From positions 62,001-126,000 of the forward strand of contig CAMCHI010000001.1 in the NCBI GenBank assembly GCA_945874735.1: a stretch of DNA of 64,000 bases. The letters are read 5' to 3'. How positions within the stretch are numbered: position 1 is the stretch's first letter; each line of letters begins with the position of its first letter. The notes under the pieces are model-generated. The model had not been told where the DNA came from and made no database searches. It saw only the letters and a list, made by a program, of their open reading frames with translations. Shown here piece after piece: positions 8,290-18,880 of the stretch. The DNA is from an uncultured Arcanobacterium sp. (lineage in GTDB: Bacteria; Actinomycetota; Actinomycetes; Actinomycetales; Actinomycetaceae). The position numbers and the translations under genes were made by a program.

Positions 8290-11037
8290 ATGACGAAGTA
8301 TGTTTACGGCTTCACTGAGGGCGATAAGGATCAGAAAGATCTTCTCGGTGGTAAGGGTGCAAACCTAGCTGAAATGACTAACCTTGGATTGCCAGTACCT
8401 CCTGGATTTACTATCACCACTGAAGCATGTCGTGCGTATTTAGCTGATGGTGCAGTGCCAGAAACTCTAGATGTGGAAGTAACTAAGGCTATTAAGACCG
8501 TGGAAGTAGCAATGGGCAAGAAGCTCGGCGATGCTAACGATCCACTGCTTATGTCGGTACGTTCCGGCGCTAAGTTCTCCATGCCTGGCATGATGGAAAC
8601 CGTGCTTAACATTGGCCTAAACGACCAGTCCGTTCTTGGTTTAGCAGAGCAGTCTGGTAATGACCGTTTTGCTTGGGATTCTTACCGTCGTCTAATTCAG
8701 ATGTTCGGTAAGACCGTTATGGATATTGATGGCGAACTGTTCCACAATGCTCTACATGGTTTACAGGAACGCAAGGGCTATGCGGGCGACTTGGACATGA
8801 CCACTGCCGACTTGCAGGAACTAGTAACTGAATACAAGGAAATCGTAAAGACTGCTACGGGTAAGGACTTCCCACAGGATGCTCGCTACCAGCTAGACAT
8901 GGCGGTAGAAGCAGTGTTCCGTTCTTGGAACACCGATCGTGCTCGTCTATATCGTCGTCGTGAGCGTATTCCTAACGATTTAGGAACTGCAGTAAACGTA
9001 CAGACCATGGTGTTCGGAAACATGGGTGAAGGTTCTGGTACTGGTGTTTGTTTCACCCGCGACCCTTCCACTGGTCACTCTGGTGTATATGGTGACTACC
9101 TAGAGAATGCACAGGGTGAGGACGTAGTAGCAGGTATCCGTAACACCTTAGCTCTGGCAGATTTAGAGCGTCTAGACAAGAAGTCTTATGATGAGCTACG
9201 CGCTATCATGGACAAGCTAGAAATCCACTACCGCGATATGTGTGATATTGAGTTCACGATTCAGCGCGGTAAGCTATGGATGCTACAGACTCGTGTAGGT
9301 AAGCGTACCGCTTCGGCTGCTTTCCGTATTGCTGAGCAGTTAGTAAACGAACGTTTAATCACTCGCGATGAAGCAGTAACTCGTGTAACTGGTGATCAGC
9401 TCACTTCTTTGCTTTTCCCACAGTTTGATAAGAATGCATCGAAGAAGCTCATTTCTAAGGGTATGCCAGCTTCTCCAGGTGCAGCAGTGGGTGAAATTGT
9501 ACTAAACAATGAGCAGGCAGTATCTCGCGTAGCTGCAGGCGCTTCGGTAATTTTGGTACGTCGTGAAACTAACCCAGACGATTTAGAGGGTATGGTAGCT
9601 GCTTCTGGTGTGCTTACTGCACGCGGTGGTAAGACTTCCCACGCTGCTGTGGTAGCACGTGGTATGGGTCGTTGCTGCGTAGTAGGTGCAGAGGATCTAG
9701 TAGTAGATGAAGTAGCTGGCACTGTTTATGTAAAGTCGCAGGATGCTACCTACCGTGCAGGAGATATTATCGCTATCGACGGTACCTCCGGTGAAATTTT
9801 CGAGGGTGAAGTACCTGTAACTGATTCCCCAGTAATGACTTACATTTCTAAGGGTCTAGAAGCTGGTTTAGCTGCTTCTCCAGATGAGGACACCAAGGAA
9901 TTAGTAGGCGCAGTACACGCTATTCTTTCTCACGCTGATGAGAAGCGGGAACTTTTGGTGCGTGCTAATGCTGATACTCCAGAGGACGCACAGCGTGCTC
10001 GTGAGTTTGGTGCACAGGGTATTGGTCTATGCCGTACCGAGCATATGTTCCTCGGGGATCGCCGTAAGCTAATCGAATCGGTTATTCTAGCTAAGTCTGA
10101 TGAAGAACGCGAAGCTGCTTTTGCTGCGCTCACTCCGTTACAGGAAGGTGACTTCATTGGTATCTTTGGCGCAATGGATGGTCTATCGGTAACGGTACGT
10201 CTAATTGATCCACCTCTACATGAGTTCCTACCAGATTTGACCACTCTTTCAACTGAATTGGCAGTAAAGGAAGCACGTGGTGAAGAACTAACCACTGCTG
10301 AGAAGGAACTATTAGTAGCAGTTAAGCATCACCATGAGCAGAACCCAATGTTAGGTCTACGTGGTGTTCGTCTAGGTCTAAAGTTGCCAGGTTTGATTAA
10401 GCTTCAGGTGCGGGCAATTGTGAACGCATATGTAGAGCTAAAGAAGCAGGGCAAGGATCCACGTCCAGAGATTATGGTTCCGCTAATTGGTTCGGTACGC
10501 GAAATGCAGATTGTGCGCGACTGGGCACTAGAAATTATTGATGAAATTTCTAAGGCATCGGGTATCGAGATTGATATTCCAATTGGAAACATGATTGAGC
10601 TTCCACGTGCAGCGGTTACCGCCGACCATATTGCTCCAGAATCTGATTTCTTCTCCTTCGGCACCAACGACTTGACCCAGACTACTTGGGGCTTCTCGCG
10701 TGACGATGTGGAAGCATCCTTCTTTAATGAGTACTTCGATCTCTCGGTATTTGGAACTTCTCCATTCGAGTCGATTGATACTCATGGCGTGGGTGCATTA
10801 GTACAAATCGGTGCAGAGCGTGGACGTTCCACTAATCCACATCTACACTTAGGTGTTTGTGGTGAACATGGTGGCGATCCAGCTTCTATTCACTTCTTTG
10901 CTGAGATTGGTTTGGATTACGTTTCTTGTTCTCCATTCCGTGTACCAGTTGCTCGTCTAGAAGCAGGTCGTGCAGCTATTTCCAATGAGTCTGAGTTAGC
11001 TTTGGCTCGTGGTGGAGAGCGTGCAACCACTGCTTAA
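8290..11037 (+). CDS. ppdK: Pyruvate, phosphate dikinase
   Basis: MTKYVYGFTEGDKDQKDLLGGKGANLAEMTNLGLPVPPGFTITTEAC, GGKTSHAAVVARGMGRCCVVG catalytic His region, C-terminal PEP-utilizing TIM-barrel motifs. Confidence 0.97.
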   Translation: MTKYVYGFTEGDKDQKDLLGGKGANLAEMTNLGLPVPPGFTITTEACRAYLADGAVPETLDVEVTKAIKTVEVAMGKKLGDANDPLLMSVRSGAKFSMPGMMETVLNIGLNDQSVLGLAEQSGNDRFAWDSYRRLIQMFGKTVMDIDGELFHNALHGLQERKGYAGDLDMTTADLQELVTEYKEIVKTATGKDFPQDARYQLDMAVEAVFRSWNTDRARLYRRRERIPNDLGTAVNVQTMVFGNMGEGSGTGVCFTRDPSTGHSGVYGDYLENAQGEDVVAGIRNTLALADLERLDKKSYDELRAIMDKLEIHYRDMCDIEFTIQRGKLWMLQTRVGKRTASAAFRIAEQLVNERLITRDEAVTRVTGDQLTSLLFPQFDKNASKKLISKGMPASPGAAVGEIVLNNEQAVSRVAAGASVILVRRETNPDDLEGMVAASGVLTARGGKTSHAAVVARGMGRCCVVGAEDLVVDEVAGTVYVKSQDATYRAGDIIAIDGTSGEIFEGEVPVTDSPVMTYISKGLEAGLAASPDEDTKELVGAVHAILSHADEKRELLVRANADTPEDAQRAREFGAQGIGLCRTEHMFLGDRRKLIESVILAKSDEEREAAFAALTPLQEGDFIGIFGAMDGLSVTVRLIDPPLHEFLPDLTTLSTELAVKEARGEELTTAEKELLVAVKHHHEQNPMLGLRGVRLGLKLPGLIKLQVRAIVNAYVELKKQGKDPRPEIMVPLIGSVREMQIVRDWALEIIDEISKASGIEIDIPIGNMIELPRAAVTADHIAPESDFFSFGTNDLTQTTWGFSRDDVEASFFNEYFDLSVFGTSPFESIDTHGVGALVQIGAERGRSTNPHLHLGVCGEHGGDPASIHFFAEIGLDYVSCSPFRVPVARLEAGRAAISNESELALARGGERATTA

Positions 11038-11054
11038 GTAGCAGTTTTAGCATA

Positions 11055-11102
11055 ACTAAAAGGCGTGGGAGTAGTTATTAAACTACTCCCACGCCTTTTA
11101 GT
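11055..11102. terminator. Bidirectional rho-independent terminator
   Basis: Perfect 22-bp stem actaaaaggcgtgggagtagtt-atta-aactactcccacgccttttagt between convergent ppdK and the alpha/beta hydrolase gene. Confidence 0.92.
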
Positions 11103-11164
11103 AATACTGCGACTTAGCGGTTATTTTTGTGCTAGATCAGAAGTTAATTTGTTTTAGGTTAGAT

Positions 11165-12244
11165 TTAGTTAGCAAGGATTTTTTGGATCCAATTATAAGT
11201 TTGGGCATAAGCGTGATTGCGGGCGCTGGCACGAGAGAAGAAAATATCGTGAATAGCTTGCGGAATAATGCTTACAGTTACTTTAGTGCCCAACTTATTA
11301 GTTAATCTCCAAAGTTGTTTTACATCTAGCACTGAGTCGGTTTGTAGGTATTCTTCTCCCCATTCTTCAGGGGAGGCGTGCCGATCAGAAGTCAAAACTA
11401 ATACTGGCACTTTTATGTCTAAACCTTTAGCCACTTCTGCTTGGGCGTTACGTACAGCCTGCAACCAGCCAGCTGGAATAGGGAAAGAAGGCACTTGCCG
11501 ATAACGTATATCTGGATTCCAGCCAGTGGTAAGGAAGGGGTCGTTTTGCGGATCTGGTTCTGCAGAAAAGTCAAAGTTAGCTATATGGCCACCGGTCAAA
11601 CTTTGATGATAATATCCCATGCCGCTTTTAGGGATAATGGTTTGTGGGCGCAGTAGGGCAGTTAATTTTATGAGTGGGTAAAAAACGAAGTTTAATAATG
11701 GAGAAGAGTCCATACTCAACCAAGGAGAGTTGAGAATTAGGCCGGTGATACGTGGACTGTGATCATGTGCCCAAATAGAGGTGGATAGGCCGCCGGTGGA
11801 ATGTCCGTAAAGAAAGACGGGGATATTGCCAGATTCTGCACTGATTACCTTTAGCGCATAACTGATTTCATCATTATAGGAACGCATATTGCTGGTATAT
11901 CCCCAAGGTTCGTTATGGCGATGAGAACGTCCGTAACGGGCTAAATCTACAGCGTAAAAAGTGCCGCCGATTGCCGAGATAAAGCGTGCCAATTCTACTT
12001 GATAGAAGTAGTCGTTCCAGCCGTGTACGGCAAGTACTGCAAATTTACTTAGTTTGGGAAATTCTTGTGGAAAATAGGCAGGAATAGGCATGAAGGGAGA
12101 TAGTTTACCCATTTGAGGATCTAGTGCGGGTAAGTGCTTAATCACCGTAACTTGGCGAGGGCCTACTTCATCTGGGTTAAGTTCGTGTTGATGACATTGA
12201 AAGCCGTCGCCTAATAAATCTGGGTGCCACTCGTATTGCTGCAT
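11165..12244 (-). CDS. Alpha/beta hydrolase (serine aminopeptidase S33 / monoacylglycerol lipase-like)
   Basis: AVHGWNDYFYQ oxyanion region, LYGHSTGG nucleophile elbow, C-terminal IPQAIHDIFFSR His. Confidence 0.85.
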   Translation of the reverse strand: MQQYEWHPDLLGDGFQCHQHELNPDEVGPRQVTVIKHLPALDPQMGKLSPFMPIPAYFPQEFPKLSKFAVLAVHGWNDYFYQVELARFISAIGGTFYAVDLARYGRSHRHNEPWGYTSNMRSYNDEISYALKVISAESGNIPVFLYGHSTGGLSTSIWAHDHSPRITGLILNSPWLSMDSSPLLNFVFYPLIKLTALLRPQTIIPKSGMGYYHQSLTGGHIANFDFSAEPDPQNDPFLTTGWNPDIRYRQVPSFPIPAGWLQAVRNAQAEVAKGLDIKVPVLVLTSDRHASPEEWGEEYLQTDSVLDVKQLWRLTNKLGTKVTVSIIPQAIHDIFFSRASARNHAYAQTYNWIQKILAN

Positions 12245-12505
12245 ATTTTTATTATCGAATACGGCAAGCCTGAAATGCCAGTGCTTAACTGCAAAAGTGG
12301 ATAACTTGTGAAAAGCAAAGGGGATAAGTGTGGGGGAGTCAAACCGGAAGAGATGTGCAGATTTGGAACTAAGGTATAAATTGTGCTGGTTTTAGTTGTA
12401 TTTGTGATTTAAGATAATTTTGTTAATTATGTTAAAGATGTTCCATTTGGGTAAAAAATTTAGTAGGCTGAGAGTTATCCGTTTCGGTTTAACGTAAGGT
12501 TATAT

Positions 12506-13825
12506 ATGAAGTGCATGAAAAAGGTGGCAGTAGCAACGCTAAGTGCTACATTTTTGTTGGCTACCCTGCAAATGCCGGTAGCGCAAGCAGAGCCAGAAAC
12601 TCCTTATATAGAGCCGGAAACCGTAGAAGCGGTGAAAAGTGATGCGCGTGTAGTGCAACTAGAATTAGAATTGGCAAACTTAGCTTCGCAAAGTTCAGCT
12701 TTAGAAAATGAGTTAGCGCAAGCCAAAGTAGCAGAACTAACGGCACATAATAAACTCTTAGAAACCATTGAGAAAGCAATGGAAGCACAAGAGCAGTTAG
12801 ACGCGGCTAATAAATTATTAAACGAAGCGCGCAATGATTTAGCTAAAGTAGCTCAAGCTATGTATCAAAATAGTGCTAGTAAAGTTACGAACGCTGAATA
12901 CTTATTTGGCGCTGAGTCTTTGCAAGAAGCAGTAAAAACAGAACGAGCTTTCCGTACTATTACTGATACGGTGGAATTTAAGACTGGCAAGTTACTTGCT
13001 TTTCAAGTAATTGCACAAGTAGCGCAACAAGAAGCGAATGAACTAGCAAAACAGCAAGAAAAATTTGCTAAAGCTGCTCAGGAAGCCAGTGAAAAAGTAG
13101 CAAATAAAGTGGCACAAGTAAACGCTCAATTAGCTACAGCGAAAACGCAACAAGAAGCGCTGATTACCGAACTTGCTAAGCAAAAACAGGTAGATATTAA
13201 CGCTGAACGACGTCGATTAGCAGAAATTGAGTTAAAACGACAAGAACAAGCTAAGGCTGAAGAAGCTAGACTATTAGCGCAAGCTCAGGCACGGCAAGAA
13301 GCAGAAGCTAAAGCTCGCCAAGCCGAAGCAAAACGGCAAGCAGAAGAAGCACAACGGCAAGCTGATGCGGCAGCACAAGAAGCAGCTCGCCAAGCCGAAG
13401 AAGCTCGAAAAGAAGCGGCTAAGCCTGCCCCTGCTCCTGCACCGGCTCCAGCCCCCGCTCCTGCTCCTGTGGCAAGTAGTAGCTCTAAAGGGCAAGAGTT
13501 AATTAATTATGCAAAGCAATTCGTGGGTGCTCCATATGTGTGGGGTGGTACCACTCCTTCCGGTTGGGATTGTTCTGGATTTGTGGGTTATATTTATCGT
13601 CAGTTTGGCTATAATTTACCGCGCAATACCGAACAAATTTTTGCCGCCTATCGACATAAGGAAGTGCCAGCTTCCCAAGCTCGGCCAGGAGATGTAATGT
13701 ACTGGCCAGGTCATGTGGCACTCTATGTGGGTAATGGGAAAAATCTAGGGGCAAACACCCCCGCTATCGGAACAGTAATTAGTAATAATTGGGGTAATCC
13801 GCGCTATTTACGGATTTTGCCATAA
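12506..13825 (+). CDS. Secreted NlpC/P60 (C40) peptidoglycan endopeptidase with N-terminal coiled coil
   Basis: Signal peptide; long Glu/Ala/Lys/Gln coiled coil; (PA)n linker; C-terminal GAPYVWGGTTPSGWDCSGFVGYIYRQFG, RPGDVMYWPGHVALYVGNG. Confidence 0.92.
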   Translation: MKCMKKVAVATLSATFLLATLQMPVAQAEPETPYIEPETVEAVKSDARVVQLELELANLASQSSALENELAQAKVAELTAHNKLLETIEKAMEAQEQLDAANKLLNEARNDLAKVAQAMYQNSASKVTNAEYLFGAESLQEAVKTERAFRTITDTVEFKTGKLLAFQVIAQVAQQEANELAKQQEKFAKAAQEASEKVANKVAQVNAQLATAKTQQEALITELAKQKQVDINAERRRLAEIELKRQEQAKAEEARLLAQAQARQEAEAKARQAEAKRQAEEAQRQADAAAQEAARQAEEARKEAAKPAPAPAPAPAPAPAPVASSSSKGQELINYAKQFVGAPYVWGGTTPSGWDCSGFVGYIYRQFGYNLPRNTEQIFAAYRHKEVPASQARPGDVMYWPGHVALYVGNGKNLGANTPAIGTVISNNWGNPRYLRILP

Positions 13826-13961
13826 TGCCCTGACGAGAATCTGCGTCTTGTCATACTGCGCTTATAAGTAGAGTTAGTGTGTTATTTATTTTGTGAATAG
13901 ATAGATACACGGGTGCAAATGCATATTTTGCGCTAATAGTTTCCGCATTTTAATTAATATT

Positions 13962-14000
13962 GTGTGGGGTACTAATGTCGAAAACATTAGTACCCCACAC
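13962..14000. terminator. Bidirectional terminator between the C40 peptidase gene and ppa
   Basis: Perfect 16-bp stem gtgtggggtactaatg-tcgaaaa-cattagtaccccacac between convergent genes. Confidence 0.88.
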
Positions 14001-14020
14001 GATTAGTAACTTTATGAATT

Positions 14021-14518
14021 TTAGTGCTCGTAGTAGCCAGCTGTTTTGGCTCGCTCAAAAGAACGCTTAATTTCAGCTTCTGCTTCAGCTCTGCCTACCC
14101 AGTGTGCGCCTTCCACCGACTTGCCTGGTTCTAGATCCTTATACACCTCAAAGAAATGCTGGATTTCAAGGCGATGAAATTCTGAAACGTCCTCAATTTC
14201 GGTACGCCAAGATGCACGCTGATCTCCTGAAGGCACGCATAGTACTTTATCATCGCCTCCGGCTTCATCAGACATACGGAACATTCCTAATGCGCGACAT
14301 CTAATCACACACCCAGGGAAAGTAGACTCATCTAGAATAACTAGTGCGTCTAGCGGATCGCCGTCCTCTCCTAGCGTGCCATCAATAAAACCGTAATCAT
14401 CTGGATAACGGGTAGAGGTGAACAGCATACGGTCTAGGCGAATTCGTCCAGTTTCATGATCCAACTCGTATTTATTACGGTTTCCCTTGGGGATCTCAAT
14501 GGTTACGTCGAATTCCAT
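14021..14518 (-). CDS. ppa: Inorganic pyrophosphatase (family I)
   Basis: [54 protein letters not shown]; start at MEFDV rather than the longer track start. Confidence 0.95.
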   Translation of the reverse strand: MEFDVTIEIPKGNRNKYELDHETGRIRLDRMLFTSTRYPDDYGFIDGTLGEDGDPLDALVILDESTFPGCVIRCRALGMFRMSDEAGGDDKVLCVPSGDQRASWRTEIEDVSEFHRLEIQHFFEVYKDLEPGKSVEGAHWVGRAEAEAEIKRSFERAKTAGYYEH

Positions 14519-14706
14519 GAGCTTCCTCCTCTGCTTTGCATAATGTGCAAGTTTAATACCCGTAGGCAAATAATGGGATAGATGAACTATCTGGTGTATA
14601 GATGTAAAGTATTTTACATAAAATAAACGCCATAATAGTGGTTGAAAGGCCTAAATTTTATGCACGTTATCAGTTTTTTCTGATTTGTGTGTGGGAGAAT
14701 TTGCGT

Positions 14707-16116
14707 ATGCAGAAAAAATCTGTGGTAGCTATTACGCTATTGTCTTTATTTACGGGCTATATATTGGCTGATGTTAGTGATGTAGTGCCAGGAGTATTGA
14801 CGGTAGGAGAAATTGAAAATGCTCCTTTGCCTTACCCTGAATTACAAGTTCCTTCCCCAGAATTTGCTGACTTTACCACCTTAAACCAAGATGTCACATG
14901 GGATGCACCCCCAGCTAATGAACAGCAAATTGCGCAAGCATTAACTGAACTAGCCGCAGATCCGGCATTGGCAGGAGATACTTTAGGGGCAATCGTAATT
15001 GATGCACTAAGCGGGAAAGTATTAGCCCAACACCACTCTGAGCAGGCATTAAGCGTGGCGTCTTTAACCAAAATAGCCACAGCAGTAGCTTGGTTGGAAA
15101 GTTTTAACCCAGCTCATCGTTTTACTACCAGTGCCTATCAAGTAGATAACACAATATACGTAGTGCCCAATGGGGATATTTTATTAGGAATGGGAGCGGG
15201 AGATTTAACTGCAGTAAATGGTCATGCAGGTTTGCAGGATCTAGCTGAGCAAATAGCTGAAAAAATAGCGCAAAACGCACAGCACACTCAAGATCCGGTA
15301 TTGCAAATTGTGGAAGGATATTGGCAAGGTACTCCCTATCACCCGCACTTTCCGGAATCAGATATTGCTCCTTGGGTAATGCCGGTGGCTAGTGGAGCAA
15401 TTAATCGCGCCCAAATAGCAGACTACACTTATCACTCCAGTCCGTTGCAGCAATTAGGAGAATCCTTAGCTACCCAATTAGCAGAACAAGGGGTTGCAGT
15501 GTCGGGGGTGCAGGTAGTAAAGATGGAGAAACAAGAGAGAATAAAACTGGAAAAGTTACCGTTATTAGGTGAAATAAAATCTGCCACACTGAGTGAAATC
15601 ACCGCTTTGATGCTCCAAACTTCCGACAATAGTTTGGCAGAAGTAGGCGGAGCGCTAATAGCGGATAAAGCTGATTTTTCCCCAGATTTTGCTGGAAGTA
15701 GCGCTGGAGTGCAAGCAGTTTTATCTCGTCTCGGTTTAACAAGTGATACTTTGAGTTTGGTAGATGCTTCCGGGTTGAATTTGGCTAATAAAATGTCGGC
15801 ACAAGATGTTGGGAATATCTTGCACTACTTATGGCAATGTCAGCAGTGTAAAGCTAAATCGGCAGGAGCTAACTTAGCGGTATCACAAATATCGGGAACT
15901 TTAGCAGGGAGATACCACGGGGTAGGCTTGACTGCTAATATTCATGCTAAAACTGGTACTCTACCCACTGTGTCGAGTTTGGCAGGTTATTTACTTACTA
16001 AAGCAAATCGCCCTCTGATTTTTGCGGTAATTGTGAATCACAGGGAAGAAACTGCCCCCGAACCAGTACGGGCCGCTATTGATTCAGCTCTGACAAAAAT
16101 TACTGTAAATAACTAA
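14707..16116 (+). CDS. dacB: D-alanyl-D-alanine carboxypeptidase / PBP4 family (peptidase S13)
   Basis: SLTK, SDNS and KTGT active-site motifs with an N-terminal membrane/signal segment; GGAG SD upstream of ATG 14707. Confidence 0.88.
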   Translation: MQKKSVVAITLLSLFTGYILADVSDVVPGVLTVGEIENAPLPYPELQVPSPEFADFTTLNQDVTWDAPPANEQQIAQALTELAADPALAGDTLGAIVIDALSGKVLAQHHSEQALSVASLTKIATAVAWLESFNPAHRFTTSAYQVDNTIYVVPNGDILLGMGAGDLTAVNGHAGLQDLAEQIAEKIAQNAQHTQDPVLQIVEGYWQGTPYHPHFPESDIAPWVMPVASGAINRAQIADYTYHSSPLQQLGESLATQLAEQGVAVSGVQVVKMEKQERIKLEKLPLLGEIKSATLSEITALMLQTSDNSLAEVGGALIADKADFSPDFAGSSAGVQAVLSRLGLTSDTLSLVDASGLNLANKMSAQDVGNILHYLWQCQQCKAKSAGANLAVSQISGTLAGRYHGVGLTANIHAKTGTLPTVSSLAGYLLTKANRPLIFAVIVNHREETAPEPVRAAIDSALTKITVNN

Positions 16117-16174
16117 GGATTTTTCCTACACTAGATGTAGATAGTGGTTTTAAATTAGAAAACGGCAGGTTAAG

Positions 16175-17107
16175 ATGCGAAAAATAATTGCCCAGCATAA
16201 ACGGCTAATGGGAAAATACTCTAGTTTACCTGCTGTAGATACTGTGCAAGCTCAAGCTGAAATAGCGCTATTACATTCTTTAGCAGATGTGGTGCCTCAG
16301 GCAGTGGGAGAATTTTGTAAACTACCTCAGCAAATTGCAAAGGCTAACGCTTTCCCAGTTAAAGCAGTAGATAGGCGACGGTGGCTAGAATTTATGGGGT
16401 ATTTTTTAGATACCGTCACTGAAAAATCAAATCTGCCACTATCTGGTTTAGCTCGTGCTAATACTTTGCAGGTATTGCGCATTTTTAGTAGTCGCATTAT
16501 GGGACAGTTCAATCCGTTTTCGTTAGAAAATAGCGCTACGGAGAGAAAATATCCTCCTACTCTGTATTTGCTTGCCCCAAACATTTCCGCTTTTACCGCT
16601 CGCTACGATTTAGAATATAGTGATGTGGCACGTTGGGTGTATGTGCATGAATTTACTCATGCATTGCAAGCTGCAATAGCTCCTTGGGTACCAGATTTTA
16701 TTTTAGAAAATACCACTATTTTATTTAGTCAAAACCAGGAAACTGAATCGCATGAAGCTTTACAAGCTAAAGACCGTCTTACCTCGGTTATGACTATTTT
16801 AGAAGGTCATGCTGAATATGTGACTGATCATATTGATAAAAGCGTAATTCCTGGCAGAGATGAAGTTAAGGAAGCCTTGAATCATAAACGTACACATGGT
16901 CATAAAGGGGAAAAGCTTTTAGCTAAACTATTCGGGTTTGATAAAAAAGTACAACAATACCGGCAAGGTAATCATTTTGTAGCTACCGTAGTAGACAAAA
17001 TTGGTATGGAGGGCTTCAATCGTGTTTGGGAAAGCCCAGCTATGCTGCCTAGCGTGGTTGAGTTAGCTGCTCCAGAATTATGGATTAAACGAGTAAGCGA
17101 AATTTAA
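16175..17107 (+). CDS. Zinc-dependent metalloprotease, DUF2342 / zincin_2 family
   Basis: YVHEFTHALQ zinc motif and downstream EGHAEYVTDH; position between dacB and tilS is typical of actinobacteria. Confidence 0.85.
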   Translation: MRKIIAQHKRLMGKYSSLPAVDTVQAQAEIALLHSLADVVPQAVGEFCKLPQQIAKANAFPVKAVDRRRWLEFMGYFLDTVTEKSNLPLSGLARANTLQVLRIFSSRIMGQFNPFSLENSATERKYPPTLYLLAPNISAFTARYDLEYSDVARWVYVHEFTHALQAAIAPWVPDFILENTTILFSQNQETESHEALQAKDRLTSVMTILEGHAEYVTDHIDKSVIPGRDEVKEALNHKRTHGHKGEKLLAKLFGFDKKVQQYRQGNHFVATVVDKIGMEGFNRVWESPAMLPSVVELAAPELWIKRVSEI

Positions 17108-18195
17108 TGGCATTTTTGCACCCAGTAATTTCCCGTTCTCGTCTTGTAATTAAAGACGTTTTCGCTCAATTGCCAGCGGATACCCCGATTCTACTAGCGG
17201 TATCAGGCGGGGCAGATTCTTTGGCTTTAGCTAGTGCAGTTAGTTTTGTAAATAAAAAAGCCAAACGGGTAGTGCAAGCTTTAGTGGTAGACCACCAGTT
17301 GCGCCCAGAGTCTGAAGCAGAAGCCCAAACAGTGCAAAAGTTATTAAGCACTACTTTAGATATTCCTACGAACATTGCTACCGTAGAAGTAACAGGAAAA
17401 GAAGGGCCTGAGGGGGCGGCACGACGCGCTCGCTATACGGCGTTAGCGCAAGCTGCTAAGGAATTAGGTAAACAGGTAGGAAGCGCTGACCCAGCAGTAG
17501 TATTTTTAGGGCATAACGCTAATGACCAGGCCGAAACAGTGCTGTTAGGTTTAACTCGTGGCTCAGGGGCTAGATCGTTAGCGGGAATGACGGCGGTGGG
17601 AGTTTTACCGCTTGATGAACAAGTCCCGATGCGCCGTCCTTTGCTAGATTTTACACACGCCCAATTGCAAACCATTTGCCAAGAGTTAAATTTGCCGTAC
17701 GTGGAAGATCCTAGTAACGCTTTAGATGGTAATTGGCGTACAGCACAAGGAGAGCCACTATTACGTGCTCGTATTAGGCATCAAGCTATCCCGTATTTAG
17801 AAGAAATTTTAGGTACAGGTATCAGGCAAGCACTAGCGCATACTGCCACTTTATTACGGGCAGATGAAGAAGCGCTTTCTGAATTAGCCCAGCAGGCTTT
17901 AACACAGGTTTGTTTAAGTGTTACAGAATTAGAAGATTTAGGTTATAGAGCCAATCAACTCGTGGTGCGTTGCAAAGAGCTAGCTAAATATCCGGTAGCA
18001 ATTCGCGGTCGCGTTTTGCGTCAGGCTTGTTTGCAGTCGGGTGCTCGGAATGGGGAACTAGGTTTCAGGCATCTCACTGCTCTTGATAAACTAATTATTA
18101 GTAACGATAACCAGAAAGAACTACAACTCCCGGGAATCGTTGCAAAAAAGCGGCAACATTTGCTGGAATTTACCAAAACTCTATTGGAGGTCTGA
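17107..18195 (+). CDS. tilS: tRNA(Ile)-lysidine synthase
   Basis: LLAVSGGADSLALA PP-loop; GHNANDQAETVLLGLTRGSGARSLAGM. Confidence 0.95.
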   Translation: MAFLHPVISRSRLVIKDVFAQLPADTPILLAVSGGADSLALASAVSFVNKKAKRVVQALVVDHQLRPESEAEAQTVQKLLSTTLDIPTNIATVEVTGKEGPEGAARRARYTALAQAAKELGKQVGSADPAVVFLGHNANDQAETVLLGLTRGSGARSLAGMTAVGVLPLDEQVPMRRPLLDFTHAQLQTICQELNLPYVEDPSNALDGNWRTAQGEPLLRARIRHQAIPYLEEILGTGIRQALAHTATLLRADEEALSELAQQALTQVCLSVTELEDLGYRANQLVVRCKELAKYPVAIRGRVLRQACLQSGARNGELGFRHLTALDKLIISNDNQKELQLPGIVAKKRQHLLEFTKTLLEV

Positions 18196-18750
18196 GTGGA
18201 GCTTAAAGACACTGGTACTGATATTGAAAAAGTACTTGTCAGCAAGGAAGAAATTGATGCGCGTCTAGCAGAGCTAGGGGCACAAATTTCACAAGATTAT
18301 GCAGGTGAAGATTTACTACTCTTGGGCGTATTAAAAGGCGCTGTAATGGTAGTGGCAGATCTTGCCCGCCAGATTTCAGTACCGCTAGCTATGGACTGGA
18401 TGGCGGTATCTTCTTATGGTGCAGGCACGAAATCCTCGGGAGTGGTGCGTATCTTGAAAGATCTGAATGAAGATATTCAAGGACGAAACGTGCTAATTGT
18501 GGAAGATATTATCGATTCGGGTCTTACTTTGGCTTGGTTGAAGCAGAACTTAGAAGGCAGAGGAGCAAAAACCGTGAAAATTGCTACTCTTTTGCGCAAA
18601 CCAGAAGCTCTAAAAGTAGACATTGCAGTAGATTATGTAGGATTTGATATTCCAAACGAGTTTGTGGTGGGATACGGTTTAGACTATGCTGAAAACTACC
18701 GTCACCTTTCTTTCGTGGGCACTTTAGCTCCGCACGTTTACGGTGGCTAA
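18196..18750 (+). CDS. hpt: Hypoxanthine phosphoribosyltransferase
   Basis: [21 protein letters not shown] and [21 protein letters not shown]-binding motif; GTG start. Confidence 0.95.
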   Translation: MELKDTGTDIEKVLVSKEEIDARLAELGAQISQDYAGEDLLLLGVLKGAVMVVADLARQISVPLAMDWMAVSSYGAGTKSSGVVRILKDLNEDIQGRNVLIVEDIIDSGLTLAWLKQNLEGRGAKTVKIATLLRKPEALKVDIAVDYVGFDIPNEFVVGYGLDYAENYRHLSFVGTLAPHVYGG

Positions 18751-18820
18751 AGTTAAACCCAAGCAAAGTTTAGCGTTGTTAAAGACGTAAAATAACAAAG
18801 TTAATAATGAAAGTTACTGC

Positions 18821-18870
18821 TTAATAGCTGCTATCAAGTTACTGTGAAAAAAACTTTTAGCAGCTATTAA
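18821..18870 (+). promoter_or_regulatory. Hairpin in the ftsH 5' leader directly abutting the Shine-Dalgarno
   Basis: 13-bp perfect stem ttaatagctgcta (18821-18833) / tagcagctattaa (18858-18870), inner 5-bp stem aagtt/aactt, then ggag SD at 18871. Confidence 0.7.
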
Positions 18871-18880
18871 GGAGTGGCTG

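Noticed and set aside
9930-10295. Minus-strand ORFs antisense to ppdK (this one and 8331-8612, 9396-9722, 10404-10667, 10528-10785)
   Set aside because: All overlap a conserved CDS; no motifs.
12245-12505. Possible c-di-AMP (ydaO-type) riboswitch upstream of the NlpC/P60 gene
   Set aside because: Such riboswitches often precede cell-wall hydrolases in actinobacteria, but I could not find the conserved sequence blocks in this AT-rich leader.
13380-13480. Short tandem repeats encoding (PA)n that could resemble a CRISPR or VNTR
   Set aside because: It is an in-frame Pro-Ala linker of the C40 peptidase with no repeat-spacer structure.
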